Source: Desulfobulbaceae bacterium UBA5611 (GTDB taxonomy: Bacteria > Desulfobacterota > Desulfobulbia > Desulfobulbales > Desulfocapsaceae). Taken from it: 31,087 bases of DNA. Shown here one piece after another: positions 15,042 through 23,536 of the stretch. The notes beneath the pieces were generated by a model. The model did not search any database. It was given only the letters and a program-made list of their open reading frames with translations, and was not told the origin of the DNA. The stretch's first letter is position 1. Every line of letters starts with the position of its first letter. The stretch is taken from positions 89,914 through 121,000 of the forward strand of contig DIKT01000026.1 in the NCBI GenBank assembly GCA_002424635.1. The letters run 5' to 3'. The position numbers were made by a program, and so were the translations under genes.

Positions 15042-15959
15042 ATGAGCGGTATCACTGTTTCCAATAATACCATCCCCTTGATAAATCAGGATAAGACTAA
15101 AACGACTACCAGCCCAGGCCAGAAGCAGCCGGCCCAGAAATTTCAGGACATCCTGGCAGAGGCCGCCCGGCTCGAACAACCGCCAGCAGTCCCACCTGCG
15201 CCAAAACCACCATCAGCAGACCGCGATTATACGATCAAGCCCGGTGATACCCTGTCTGATATTGTGGCCACCGAATCAAAAAGGCTGGGGCTCAATCATT
15301 CCAGACGCGATTTGTATAATATGGTGAACAAGACTGCCGGCTTAAATAAGCTGACCAATCCGGACACCATCTTCCCAGGACAGAAAATTAATCTCAGCAG
15401 TATTTCGCAACCGCTAGCAGCATCGACCTTGGGACCGCTAACCGGACTGCCCTCAAATGCCGCCTTGGCTCACAGTGCTTTAACCAATAAAGCTGAGCTC
15501 CTGCCGACAACCAAACTGCAATCGCCAATAAGCGGCAGAATCACGTCAGGCTTCGGCCGGCGCAACCATCCGGTTCTTGGCAAAGAACTACACCATGACG
15601 GTATTGATATCAGCCAACCTACTGGTACCCATGTCAAACCACTGACGGCCGGGGTCGTCACCTTTTCCGGAGAGAAAGGCGGCTATGGCCAAATGGTAGA
15701 GATTGATCACGGCAATGGCCTCAGCTCCCGCTATGCCCATCTCTCGCAACTGCTTGTTCGCCAAGGTGACCGGATCCGGCCCGAACAGACCATTGGTCAT
15801 GTTGGTGAGACAGGCCTGACCACCGGCCCCCATCTGCATCTGGAAATCCATCGCCATAACCAACCAATCGACCCGCTCACGGTTCTGCATCGTCAGCAGA
15901 TTGAAGATCACATAATGTTAGCTGAGGCCCGGACGTCATTGCCTTTTCCCAATTATTAA
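15042..15959 (+). CDS. LysM plus M23 family peptidoglycan endopeptidase
   Basis: The 305-residue protein has a LysM cell-wall binding module (about 62-115, DYTIKPGDTLSDIVATE to FPGQKINL). A linker leads to an M23 lysostaphin-type metallopeptidase (about 165-285). It has the HHDGID first zinc motif, GYGQMVEIDHGNG, SSRYAHLS, and the HLHLE HxH motif, so it should be an active zinc endopeptidase cutting peptide cross-links. Unusually, the N-terminal about 60 residues are polar and Gln/Pro/Lys-rich with no Sec signal peptide. A Sec-independent route such as flagellar-type export is possible but unproven. The gene has its own promoter and a strong terminator, so it is monocistronic. Confidence 0.9.
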   Translation: MSGITVSNNTIPLINQDKTKTTTSPGQKQPAQKFQDILAEAARLEQPPAVPPAPKPPSADRDYTIKPGDTLSDIVATESKRLGLNHSRRDLYNMVNKTAGLNKLTNPDTIFPGQKINLSSISQPLAASTLGPLTGLPSNAALAHSALTNKAELLPTTKLQSPISGRITSGFGRRNHPVLGKELHHDGIDISQPTGTHVKPLTAGVVTFSGEKGGYGQMVEIDHGNGLSSRYAHLSQLLVRQGDRIRPEQTIGHVGETGLTTGPHLHLEIHRHNQPIDPLTVLHRQQIEDHIMLAEARTSLPFPNY

Positions 15960-15970
15960 AACCGACCTGC

Positions 15971-15993
15971 CGGACCATTGCCTGGCTGGTCCG
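15971..15993 (+). other. Minor stem-loop before the terminator
   Basis: CGGACCA (15971-15977) pairs with TGGTCCG (15987-15993) around nine bases, just after the LysM/M23 stop. It may protect the 3' end of the message. Confidence 0.4.
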
Positions 15994-16002
15994 TAACCAA
16001 GG

Positions 16003-16040
16003 AACTGTGGCAGCTACAGGCATACTGCCACAGTTTTCTT
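16003..16040 (+). terminator. Rho-independent terminator of the LysM/M23 gene
   Basis: AACTGTGGCAG (16003-16013) pairs perfectly over 11 bases with CTGCCACAGTT (16025-16035), loop 11 bases, followed by a T-rich tract TTCTT. Its position about 40 bases after the stop codon is typical. Confidence 0.8.
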
Positions 16041-16094
16041 GATATCAGGCAGAGTTATTGCATCCGGCGGCTGAAGTCGCTATAATAACAATTC

Positions 16095-16123
16095 TGGACA
16101 ATCATAAAAGTTCTTATTATAAG
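16095..16123 (+). promoter_or_regulatory. Strong sigma70-type promoter of the helical-protein/signalling run
   Basis: TGGACA (16095-16100), 17 bases, then TATAAG (16118-16123): 5/6 and 5/6 with optimal spacing. It lies right after the upstream terminator and about 30 bases before the next ATG, which has little ribosome binding site. Confidence 0.6.
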
Positions 16124-16151
16124 ACAATTCTATGCCTAACACAGTGACTAC

Positions 16152-16871
16152 ATGCTGGATTTGAACTCAACCCTGGCCTTTGAAGTAAAGAAAGAGATTG
16201 CCGATCGTTATTTCGGCTTTCGCAAGATTATAGAAGAAGATACTAATGAGTATCAGAAAAAAATCATTGCCTCGGCCCTGGAGCTGGAAGACAAAATCGG
16301 TTTCAATTTGGTCCGTCTTTACGTATTGTTGCAAGATAACTCCCTGATTGCTGACTTTTTCAAGATTACCGGTCTGGGCGAGACCCTTTTTTATGATCCC
16401 TACATCAGCAAATCGCCCACTATCCGAAAAAAGGTGCTGGCCGATATTCGCGTTCATGGCCTGACCCGCAAACGGCGTTTTCGCAATCTGTTTTTTGACA
16501 TTTACGAATCGCTGGCAAAACATATTGCCGATTATCGGCAGGATATTCTTGATCTGGCTGAAGATCAGGAGACGATTAAGGAAGAAATCAACCTTTTTTA
16601 TAAAAAAAATGATATCAGCGGTATTATGCTTTTTCTGCGTGGCATGGACGGGGTAACTCCCGGCAGTTCAGGCCCCATGGCCGGTTCAATCGATATTGAT
16701 AACAGTATCACTATTGAAAACAAAATGCGTCTGCAGCCGCCCCAACCCGTGGAAAAATTCCTGCCGATCCTCTCTCTGCTCCCTTCGGCCCAAGAAAAGA
16801 AAACTGAACTGCAGCAATTAATCGATACTGCCTTCTCCAGACAACCTGAATTTGACCCTAAAAAGCTATGA
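16152..16871 (+). CDS. Uncharacterised helical protein
   Basis: I do not recognise this 239-residue protein. It is predominantly alpha-helical and highly charged, with no signal peptide or membrane segment, so probably cytoplasmic. Visible parts are a helical N-terminal half (about 1-150, including FRKIIEEDTNEYQKK and a basic RKRRFRNLFFDIYESLA), a Gly/Ser/Pro-rich linker (about 170-185) and a short C-terminal helical tail. The strong promoter in front and the next gene 28 bases after its stop suggest it leads the signalling operon. Coding potential is supported by the open frame, codon use like its neighbours and this context. A regulator or adaptor for the next protein is only an inference. 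Confidence 0.75.
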   Translation: MLDLNSTLAFEVKKEIADRYFGFRKIIEEDTNEYQKKIIASALELEDKIGFNLVRLYVLLQDNSLIADFFKITGLGETLFYDPYISKSPTIRKKVLADIRVHGLTRKRRFRNLFFDIYESLAKHIADYRQDILDLAEDQETIKEEINLFYKKNDISGIMLFLRGMDGVTPGSSGPMAGSIDIDNSITIENKMRLQPPQPVEKFLPILSLLPSAQEKKTELQQLIDTAFSRQPEFDPKKL

Positions 16872-16899
16872 TTCTTTTTCCCTCGGACGATCAGTTGCC

Positions 16900-18579
16900 A
16901 TGACTGTTAATATACTGCTGGCCGGACCACATCAGTCCCAGTGTAACTCTGTTTTGCAGCAAACAGTGCAGAGCCTGAAGGCCGACTTGTTTCTGGCTAC
17001 CGATGCCGACGAGATGCTGCTGCTGTACAACCAGCATAATTTCGCTCTGCTTATTGTCGACGAAAGTACACTGCCGGGAGATGAGCACTTCCCGCTGCCG
17101 CCGCCTTCTCCGGCCACGACCATACTGACCATTATTGCCTCAGAGCAGAAACCGTCAGCCGGCCTTGGTGCCCAGGGAGAATATCTGGACTCCATGACCG
17201 TCCCGCTGACGCCATCGCTGCTGTTGGCCAGGATTCACACCCTGCTGCATATCCACCATTTGAAGCAGGAATTGTGCGCCTGCCAGCAGGCCTTACAGGA
17301 GCAGATAAACAAAAGCCTTCAATACCAGCAGTCTCTGGAACAGCAGAAGCATTATTTGAATATGCTGGCGGTACGAGACGGACTAACCGGGCTCTTTAAC
17401 CGGCGTCATCTGAGCCAGACCCTCGAACAGGAGCTGCGGAGGGCCAGGACCATGAAGACCGATCTGACCATGCTCCTGATCGACATTGATTACTTCAAAG
17501 AAACCAACAGAATATCCGGACAGATCTTTGGTGATTCCATTCTCAATGAATTTTCCGCCCGACTGACCCAGAATACCAGGGAAGATGATATCTGCTTTCG
17601 ATTCGGCGGCAGTGACTTTATTGTCCTGCTACCGCAAACAGATATGGAAAAGGGTCTGAAATATGCCGACAGATTACGGCTGGCCTGTGCCAATAAACCA
17701 TTCACTAATGGTCACAAAAGTCGGTCCGTCACAGTATCTATTGGCCTTGTCACCTTGTTTGAACATCATCCTGAAGATCAGGATGAATTTATCAATATGG
17801 CCGAACGGGCGAGATATCAAGCCAAAGCGGAAGGCCGTAACCGGGTAGTTACCTATAACCAGAACCATGTCGAACAGGATGGTAAGATTGATACAGTGGC
17901 CTTACTGCAACAAACGCTGCACCGCATCCTTGAAAAAACCAAAGAAAATTCCATCGCCTCGCTCCAAATCCTGACCCAGAATGTCAGTGGCAATCATCAG
18001 GATGAGCATGCCCAGCTGGCCACCCAATTCGTCCAGCTGCTCTGTGATAATATGGGGCTACCCAAGACCATTCTCGAGACATTTTCCAATGCCCTCATTT
18101 TGTACAGTTCTTTCCGTTTGTTGCTGCATCAGGAATTGATCTCCAAAAAAGAGAAATTCAGCTATGATGACAGAAAAGTAATCAATGACTTGCCTTATAA
18201 ACTGGCAGAGCTTACGCAACATTTTGATTATTTTTCTAATGAACGCAACATGTTGTTATCACAGGGAGAGCACTATGACGGCAGCGGTTATCCTGAGGGA
18301 CTGGCCGGGGAAGATATCCCGCTGGCCTCCAGAATATTCAGTCTGGCAGATGCCCTGGCGGCTATGAGTGCTGACCGACCGCACCGAAAACGTCTCAGCC
18401 CGGCCGAGATTCTGAGTGAACTGGCTGCAGGGGCCGGCACTCAATGGGATCCATCATTAGTATTAATGACGCTCGATATTCTGCACCAGCAAAAGTTATT
18501 AGACATTGATGACGAACTTATCCTGCAAACGAAAACTCTGGTTTCACAAAAAATAGCTCAATCGTCCAGCCTTACTTAG
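16900..18579 (+). CDS. Pseudo-receiver / degenerate GGDEF / degenerate HD-GYP signalling protein
   Basis: The ATG at 16900 is chosen over a TTG at 16852 that would overlap the previous gene; the ribosome binding site is weak either way. The 559 residues contain, in order: a receiver-like domain (1-115) with VDESTLPG but without the N-terminal acidic pair or the late Lys; a coiled coil (about 118-152); a GGDEF domain (about 157-320); and an HD-GYP-like domain (about 335-535). In the GGDEF domain the signature is GGSDF (236-240), so the catalytic Glu is Ser. Asp195, Asp197 and the inhibitory-site RxxD (Arg227-Asp230) are kept. In the HD-GYP part YDGSGYPEGL (459-468) is kept, but the HD dyad region reads ILYSSFR. 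It is probably a c-di-GMP or partner-binding sensor rather than an enzyme. Confidence 0.85.
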   Translation: MTVNILLAGPHQSQCNSVLQQTVQSLKADLFLATDADEMLLLYNQHNFALLIVDESTLPGDEHFPLPPPSPATTILTIIASEQKPSAGLGAQGEYLDSMTVPLTPSLLLARIHTLLHIHHLKQELCACQQALQEQINKSLQYQQSLEQQKHYLNMLAVRDGLTGLFNRRHLSQTLEQELRRARTMKTDLTMLLIDIDYFKETNRISGQIFGDSILNEFSARLTQNTREDDICFRFGGSDFIVLLPQTDMEKGLKYADRLRLACANKPFTNGHKSRSVTVSIGLVTLFEHHPEDQDEFINMAERARYQAKAEGRNRVVTYNQNHVEQDGKIDTVALLQQTLHRILEKTKENSIASLQILTQNVSGNHQDEHAQLATQFVQLLCDNMGLPKTILETFSNALILYSSFRLLLHQELISKKEKFSYDDRKVINDLPYKLAELTQHFDYFSNERNMLLSQGEHYDGSGYPEGLAGEDIPLASRIFSLADALAAMSADRPHRKRLSPAEILSELAAGAGTQWDPSLVLMTLDILHQQKLLDIDDELILQTKTLVSQKIAQSSSLT

Positions 18580-18612
18580 TGACTAATCTTTCTTAAGAAC
18601 GCTCTTCCAATT

Positions 18613-19497
18613 ATGCTCCATTCAGATATCGCAGCGCTTATCAAACAAACAGACTCCTTCCCCCCCCTGCCACGAACGGTTCTGCGGGTCTTAAAGATTA
18701 CCGGTGATCCCGAAAGTTCGGCCCATGAGCTGATGCAGGCCATCCTGCCTGATCAATCCATCTGTGCCGCTATCCTGAAGATAGTCAACTCCGCCTTTTT
18801 CGGCCACCCACGTAAGGTCTGCTCCATTGAGCAAGCGGTTGTAGTCCTTGGCTTCCTGGAAATCCGCAATATTATTCTGGCTCAGGCCGTTTTTAGCTCT
18901 TTTCATAAATTCAGAAAAACCAATAAACAGGATATCGACGCCCTGTGGCAACATTCTTTAACCTGTGCCCTGACCGCCAAGATTATCGCTACCCGGACCA
19001 CAGGCTATGCACCAAGTCAGCTCTTTATCGCCGGACTCATCCATGATATCGGTAAACTGACCTTGCTCATAGCCTTCCCTAAATATTATAATCCGCAGCC
19101 GGAAATTGTCGGTCCGCTTTCGCACAATATGACTGAGGAAGAAGAAAAATTTGGCATTAACCATTGCAAGGCCGGCATGCTGCAGCTCAATCGCTGGCTT
19201 TTTCCTGAAGAGCTCTGTGTCGCCACCGGCTATCATCATAACCCTGCGGCTCTTCCCGACAATGCCGGCTTCCCTTTGATCGTGCAGATGGCGGATATAA
19301 TCAGCCATTGTGTTACCGGCACAGAAACAATGACGGGCCGGCAAATCCTCGATCTCATCAACGAACTCAGCCCTGAAAGCCCTCTGTTGTGGCGCCGCTA
19401 TAACTTCGACTGGCAGCAAGAAAATATCGAAGAATGGCTGAATGCTTTGCAAACAGAGCTCGCAGATGGCACACTGATCAATATGTTCAACAATTAA
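18613..19497 (+). CDS. HDOD domain signalling protein
   Basis: This 294-residue protein is an HDOD (HD-related output) domain from the first residues: FPPLPRTVLRVLKI, LPDQSICAAILKIVNSAFFG, then IEQAVVVLGFLEIRNIILAQAVF. An HD-like LIHDIGK is at 142-148 and a later YHHNPA motif follows. HDOD proteins act as scaffolds in bacterial signalling (motility, c-di-GMP, stress). The HD dyad is present here, unlike in many HDOD proteins, but phosphohydrolase activity cannot be assumed. It begins 33 bases after the GGDEF/HD-GYP gene, so the two are probably co-transcribed and may interact. The ribosome binding site is weak. Confidence 0.88.
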   Translation: MLHSDIAALIKQTDSFPPLPRTVLRVLKITGDPESSAHELMQAILPDQSICAAILKIVNSAFFGHPRKVCSIEQAVVVLGFLEIRNIILAQAVFSSFHKFRKTNKQDIDALWQHSLTCALTAKIIATRTTGYAPSQLFIAGLIHDIGKLTLLIAFPKYYNPQPEIVGPLSHNMTEEEEKFGINHCKAGMLQLNRWLFPEELCVATGYHHNPAALPDNAGFPLIVQMADIISHCVTGTETMTGRQILDLINELSPESPLLWRRYNFDWQQENIEEWLNALQTELADGTLINMFNN

Positions 19498-19569
19498 TCC
19501 GATCACCAGACAGACAACTTGTACCTGGGCTCTTTCATTAATGATTGGTAGAGAAGGATCGCAATCTCA

Positions 19570-21258
19570 ATGAAAATTCCTCTGTTTCAACAAACCCTCC
19601 GTAATTCCCGGCGGCTGGCCGAGATCCTGAAGGTCTTATCCAAATTTGGTTTCAAAGAAATTATTATTGATTTGGGCTTTGATACCTGGCTCCCCGGCCT
19701 CAAGAAAGTAGCTCAGCAAGGCCCCGCTCAGGCCGAAACGCTTGCCAGGCCAGTGCGGATGCGGATGGTCCTGGAGGAGCTGGGTCCGACTTTTATCAAA
19801 CTTGGCCAGCTTTTATCGACCAGACCTGATCTGGTCCCACCGGAATGGGCCGAAGAATTCAAGCAGCTCCAGGATAATTGCCCCCAGGTACCTTATTCTG
19901 AGATCCAAAAGGTGCTGGCTGACGAGTTCCCCGGTCGCCTCACTCTGCTCTTTGCCTCAATCGAACAGAAAGCATTGGCCGCAGCCTCCATGGCTCAGGT
20001 CCATCGGGCCACCCTGGTGAATGGCCACGAAGTGGTCATCAAGGTCCTGCGGCCGGGCAACCGGCAGATGATCGAAGAGGATATGGCCTTGCTGGAAGGC
20101 ATGGCCCAGTTCGTAGAACAATATTTTTCCAACCTGGGTTACAGTCCGGTCGCCGTGGCCAAAGAGTTTTCGCGGGAATTATCGAAAGAAGTTAATCTGA
20201 TCAATGAAGGACAAGCGACCGAACGGCTGCGGCGCTACTTTGAGGATGATCCCAATATCTCATTCCCCAAGGTCTATTGGGAAGCCAGCACCAGAAATAT
20301 TCTGACCCTGGAAGAGATCCATGGTCAGCTTCTCTCCACGGTCAAACCGGAGCATTTACGGCCGGAAACGCGGCGGGCCATTGTCGCCAATGGCACCGAC
20401 GCCATCTTTAAACAGTGCCTGCATTTTGGCTTTTTTCACGCCGATCCCCATCCGGGCAATATTTTTCTGCTGCCGGGCAACAAAATCTGTTTTATTGATT
20501 GCGGCATGACCGGCCAACTGGATAAAAAAACCACTGATCACCTGATCGATTTTGTGGCCGGTGTCATGAAGGGCGATGTTGACCGACTGTGCCGGGTGGC
20601 GATTGAACTGACAGATATTGATCCGGTACTGACCGACCGCCGTGATTTTCGGGCCGATCTGCAACAATTTACCAATCATTTTCAGGAATTTGATCTGGGC
20701 CATCTGGATATCGCCAAATTACTGGCCGATTTTTTTGCCATGCTGCAGAGCTATAAGGTCCGTTGTCCCAGTGATCTTATCTTTCTCATCAAGGCCCTGA
20801 CCACTATCGAAAGTGTGGCGGCCCGCTTCGACCCGGGCTTTGATGTCATGGGCCATGTTGAGCCACAGATACGGGCGGTTGTCAGCAAACGCTTCGGTGT
20901 TAAGGCCATCCGCCAGCGCTTGGAAAAAAGCATCGCCGGCTATCTCGATCTGCTGGAAAATCTGCCTCAGGAGATTCAGCGCTTTCTCGATCAGTTCCGT
21001 CACAGCCAGTTCACCCTCAATCTGGAAATGAAACGCATTGATCATCTGGCGGAAAAAATGGACTCGTCCAGCCGGCTGCTGGGCATCTCCATGATCATCT
21101 CCGCACTGATCGTGGGCTCTTCCATCCTGATCCTGGCTGATCGTTTTTCCGGAACCCCTGGCCTGCTCGGCACCCTTGGCATCATTGGTCTGGTACTGGC
21201 CGGCATCTATTCTGCCGGGTTTGTCGTCTCCTTTCTCTGGCACAAGAAAGGGAAATAG
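19570..21258 (+). CDS. UbiB/ABC1/AarF family atypical kinase
   Basis: The 562-residue protein is a member of the UbiB (ABC1/ADCK) atypical protein-kinase-like family, usually needed for quinone biosynthesis or lipid homeostasis at the membrane. It contains the family-specific KLGQ motif (77-80) in ELGPTFIKLGQLLSTRPD, and the Ala-rich loop AAASMAQVH (137-145) that replaces the Gly-rich loop. Also present are the ATP-site Lys (VVIK158), HADPHPGN (290-297) and the IDCGMTG metal-binding Asp (309-315). Two C-terminal membrane helices lie at about 500-520 and 530-552, as in typical UbiB. In an anaerobe with menaquinone the exact partner is unclear. AGAAGGA lies about 11 bases before the ATG. It ends the rightward run, 72 bases before the convergent TIM-like gene. 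Confidence 0.92.
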   Translation: MKIPLFQQTLRNSRRLAEILKVLSKFGFKEIIIDLGFDTWLPGLKKVAQQGPAQAETLARPVRMRMVLEELGPTFIKLGQLLSTRPDLVPPEWAEEFKQLQDNCPQVPYSEIQKVLADEFPGRLTLLFASIEQKALAAASMAQVHRATLVNGHEVVIKVLRPGNRQMIEEDMALLEGMAQFVEQYFSNLGYSPVAVAKEFSRELSKEVNLINEGQATERLRRYFEDDPNISFPKVYWEASTRNILTLEEIHGQLLSTVKPEHLRPETRRAIVANGTDAIFKQCLHFGFFHADPHPGNIFLLPGNKICFIDCGMTGQLDKKTTDHLIDFVAGVMKGDVDRLCRVAIELTDIDPVLTDRRDFRADLQQFTNHFQEFDLGHLDIAKLLADFFAMLQSYKVRCPSDLIFLIKALTTIESVAARFDPGFDVMGHVEPQIRAVVSKRFGVKAIRQRLEKSIAGYLDLLENLPQEIQRFLDQFRHSQFTLNLEMKRIDHLAEKMDSSSRLLGISMIISALIVGSSILILADRFSGTPGLLGTLGIIGLVLAGIYSAGFVVSFLWHKKGK

Positions 21259-21330
21259 ACTTTATGGTGTCTTGAAAAATAGCCATTTCGCCCACACTCA
21301 GCGTTATGCTCAAAATTTAGCGGGCTCATG

Positions 21331-22035
21331 TTATTTTCTTGGCATCGCTGCTGCCAGTTGTTGATAAATGGCGAGAAAAGAACTGACATCCAGACTGGCC
21401 TGCCCGACAAAGAGCCCTGCCAGATCGGGTAAAGACACATAGTCTTTGACATTATGGGGTTCAAGCGAACCGCCATAGACCACCGGTCTAAGAGGATGGA
21501 CGCTGGCGATAGCGCGGGCGCCTTCTGCAGCCTGGGCCGGGGACTCTGCAATTCTGGTGGTCATGGCTTCCACCGGGCCATAAGCCAGTATCATCTCTCT
21601 GCTGTCAGTATCATTTAAGGCCAGCAGCTGCGACTTGGCATAGGGCTGATCCAGACAGACTATGGGAATCAAGCCGGCATCCGCTACCTCGGTCATCTTG
21701 CCGGCAATATCCTGCTCAGTCTCATGAAAATAACGCCTCCTCTCCGAATGACCGATAATCACATATTGCACCAGTTCCCTGACCATATCGGCCGCCACCG
21801 CTCCGGTATAAGAACCCTTGGGAAAAGGGGAGATATCCTGGGCTGCCAGAGACAAGTTGGCCAGATTTAAAGTCTTGAGATATTCGGATAAATCATGCAG
21901 GCAGATAAAGGAAGGAGCAATAATAACCTGCAGTCCCTCCACCGGCCGATACTGGTTGGCAAATGCGGCAAACCAGCGCCTGGCGTCTGCTATACCTTTA
22001 TTACACTTCCAGTTGCCAATCAGATATTTTGTCAT
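21331..22035 (-). CDS. Triosephosphate isomerase homologue lacking the catalytic Glu
   Basis: The second of two ATGs (22035) is chosen because it gives the family start MTKYLIGNWKCNK and a better spacing from AGGG. The 234-residue TIM barrel keeps Asn8/Lys10 (GNWKCNK), His96 (IIGHSERRR), the phosphate-binding VVYGGSLEPHN, and LFVGQASLD. However, the loop-6 region that should read AYEPVWAIGTG reads AYGPVEAMTTR (151-161), so the base Glu is Gly153 and the loop is altered. The CIGE segment is CLDQ. It is therefore unlikely to be an efficient isomerase; a different sugar-phosphate role or a regulatory paralogue is possible. It is downstream of yggU in the metG-yggT-divIVA-yggU run. Confidence 0.85.
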   Translation of the reverse strand: MTKYLIGNWKCNKGIADARRWFAAFANQYRPVEGLQVIIAPSFICLHDLSEYLKTLNLANLSLAAQDISPFPKGSYTGAVAADMVRELVQYVIIGHSERRRYFHETEQDIAGKMTEVADAGLIPIVCLDQPYAKSQLLALNDTDSREMILAYGPVEAMTTRIAESPAQAAEGARAIASVHPLRPVVYGGSLEPHNVKDYVSLPDLAGLFVGQASLDVSSFLAIYQQLAAAMPRK

Positions 22036-22101
22036 CATCTCACCCTGCTGGTTGATTGAAGCGGCCGGAATATCAATTCTTTGCCGGGTCTCTGGCCGCA
22101 A

Positions 22102-22428
22102 TTAAGTGGGCTTGCAAGTGGTATCTTTCCGGTATATCTCGGCCATAATCAGTTGTCTGATCGCCTCTTCACTCAGTCCTCCAATAACAAGCTGCTTTCG
22201 CCGTGACTGGCGACCTTTATGGATCAGCAGATCCTGCCGGCCAATCTTAAAAAAAGAAGCCAGGAAAATAACAAGGGCCTTATTCGCTGCGTCATCAACA
22301 GGCGGCGAAGTCAGGGCCAGCTTGAGGGCCTGACCATGAATGCCCACCAGCTCAGTACGAGAGGCCCTGGGCTGCACATACACAGCCAGCAATGATCTGC
22401 CATCCGGCAAACGAGACAGAAAAGGCAT
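22102..22428 (-). CDS. yggU: DUF167 / YggU family protein
   Basis: The 108-residue protein shows the DUF167 family core: VYVQPRASRTELVGIHG (about 16-32), LKLALTSPPVDDAANKALVIFLA and a late KGRQSRRKQLVIGGL. Family members are small alpha/beta proteins of unknown biochemical function, commonly next to yggT. The gap to the DivIVA-like gene is 30 bases and no ribosome binding site is evident, so translation may depend on its upstream neighbour. Confidence 0.88.
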   Translation of the reverse strand: MPFLSRLPDGRSLLAVYVQPRASRTELVGIHGQALKLALTSPPVDDAANKALVIFLASFFKIGRQDLLIHKGRQSRRKQLVIGGLSEEAIRQLIMAEIYRKDTTCKPT

Positions 22429-22458
22429 AGATATCAGCGCTTAGAGAAATTGCTTATT

Positions 22459-23388
22459 CTATTTTTCGCCGCCTGTGTCATCGGCGCCAAAAAAAGACAG
22501 GAGGTCCTCCTCTTTATCTGTCGGCGGCAAGGAGCCAAAATCAATATTATGGACGGCCAGATCTCCGGGCGCCAGAGAGCCATCTTCAAGGATTTGAATT
22601 TTCTGGAAGAGATCAACACTTACCTGCTCTGACTTGTTATCAGCCTGGCCGACCGGAAAGATCTCCAGGTTATGGAGATACGACTCCAGAGTCGTACGCA
22701 ATACTTGACGGACCTCCTCTCGTTTCTGTTGCAGGGCTTTAATCTCTTCTGGCAAACTGGCCAGTTCGGCATGGGCTGTCTGCCGAATTTTCTCTATCTC
22801 GGCCTGGGTCTCATCAAGAAATTGCTTGGCCTGCTGAGTACTCTTTTCCTTCATTGAGTCGCAAAACAATTGCGCCGCCGCCAGTGTTGCCTTAAAATCC
22901 ACCTCATCTTTTCTGGCATCACGCTGTTGATTTTCCATACGCTCAATCTTGCGCTGCAAGGTTTCTTTATCAGCTTTTTCCTGCTGAAGAGCCTCCTGGG
23001 CCTCATGAATCCTGGACTCAGCGGTATTTTGGGCCGCTAGCTGGTCTTTTATTTCCTGTTCCAGACTGGCGACTCTGGCCTGCAGCCCTTCTGACTCCTT
23101 AGTCAGGACCGCAATTTTCTGTTCCATCCGCAGCCCTACCTGCCGCAGCTCTTCCGCCATTTTACGAGACTCGGCGTTACTGGCCTCAAGAGAGATCTTT
23201 TGTTGTTCCAGCTCTTCTCTTTCTTCATGAAAATCCTGTAAATCATCTACCTGCAGACGACAACGTTCCTGTAATTCAAAAAACTCTTCCGCAATCATAT
23301 CCAGATAAGCCTTGACCTCCACCGGATCATAGCCTCTGAATTTAATCTGAAATTCCTGGTCCTTGATAATCTGTGGTGTTGTCGACAT
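22459..23388 (-). CDS. DivIVA-domain coiled-coil protein
   Basis: The N-terminal about 60 residues match the DivIVA membrane-curvature-sensing domain (FQIKFRGYDPVEVKAYLDMIAEEF). A long coiled coil (about 60-235) rich in Glu, Gln and Lys heptads follows, then a short acidic C-terminal tail (about 250-309) ending DDTGGEK. DivIVA proteins mark poles or septa and recruit partners. In Deltaproteobacteria the gene often sits by yggT and yggU, as here. The mature length of 309 is longer than classic Bacillus DivIVA. GAGG lies eight bases before the ATG. The 148-base gap to yggT may hold a separate promoter, but none is strong. Confidence 0.88.
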   Translation of the reverse strand: MSTTPQIIKDQEFQIKFRGYDPVEVKAYLDMIAEEFFELQERCRLQVDDLQDFHEEREELEQQKISLEASNAESRKMAEELRQVGLRMEQKIAVLTKESEGLQARVASLEQEIKDQLAAQNTAESRIHEAQEALQQEKADKETLQRKIERMENQQRDARKDEVDFKATLAAAQLFCDSMKEKSTQQAKQFLDETQAEIEKIRQTAHAELASLPEEIKALQQKREEVRQVLRTTLESYLHNLEIFPVGQADNKSEQVSVDLFQKIQILEDGSLAPGDLAVHNIDFGSLPPTDKEEDLLSFFGADDTGGEK

Positions 23389-23536
23389 ATTATTTTCCTC
23401 TCATCCTGTGCCAATTAAACTGCTGTAGAACACAACATAGCCAACTGAAAGTCAAAACGCTAAAAGAACCTGACTAGATTTACTAAAGATAATGCAAGTA
23501 TTTGCTAATTATTTTGTACTAGGTCATCAGCAGATC

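Noticed and set aside
20719..21243. Leftward frame opposite the UbiB-like gene
   Set aside because: It is antisense to conserved kinase sequence, has low-complexity composition and no start signals.
21259..21330. Search for a bidirectional terminator between the UbiB-like and TIM-like genes
   Set aside because: Only three- to four-base stems are present; no supported terminator.
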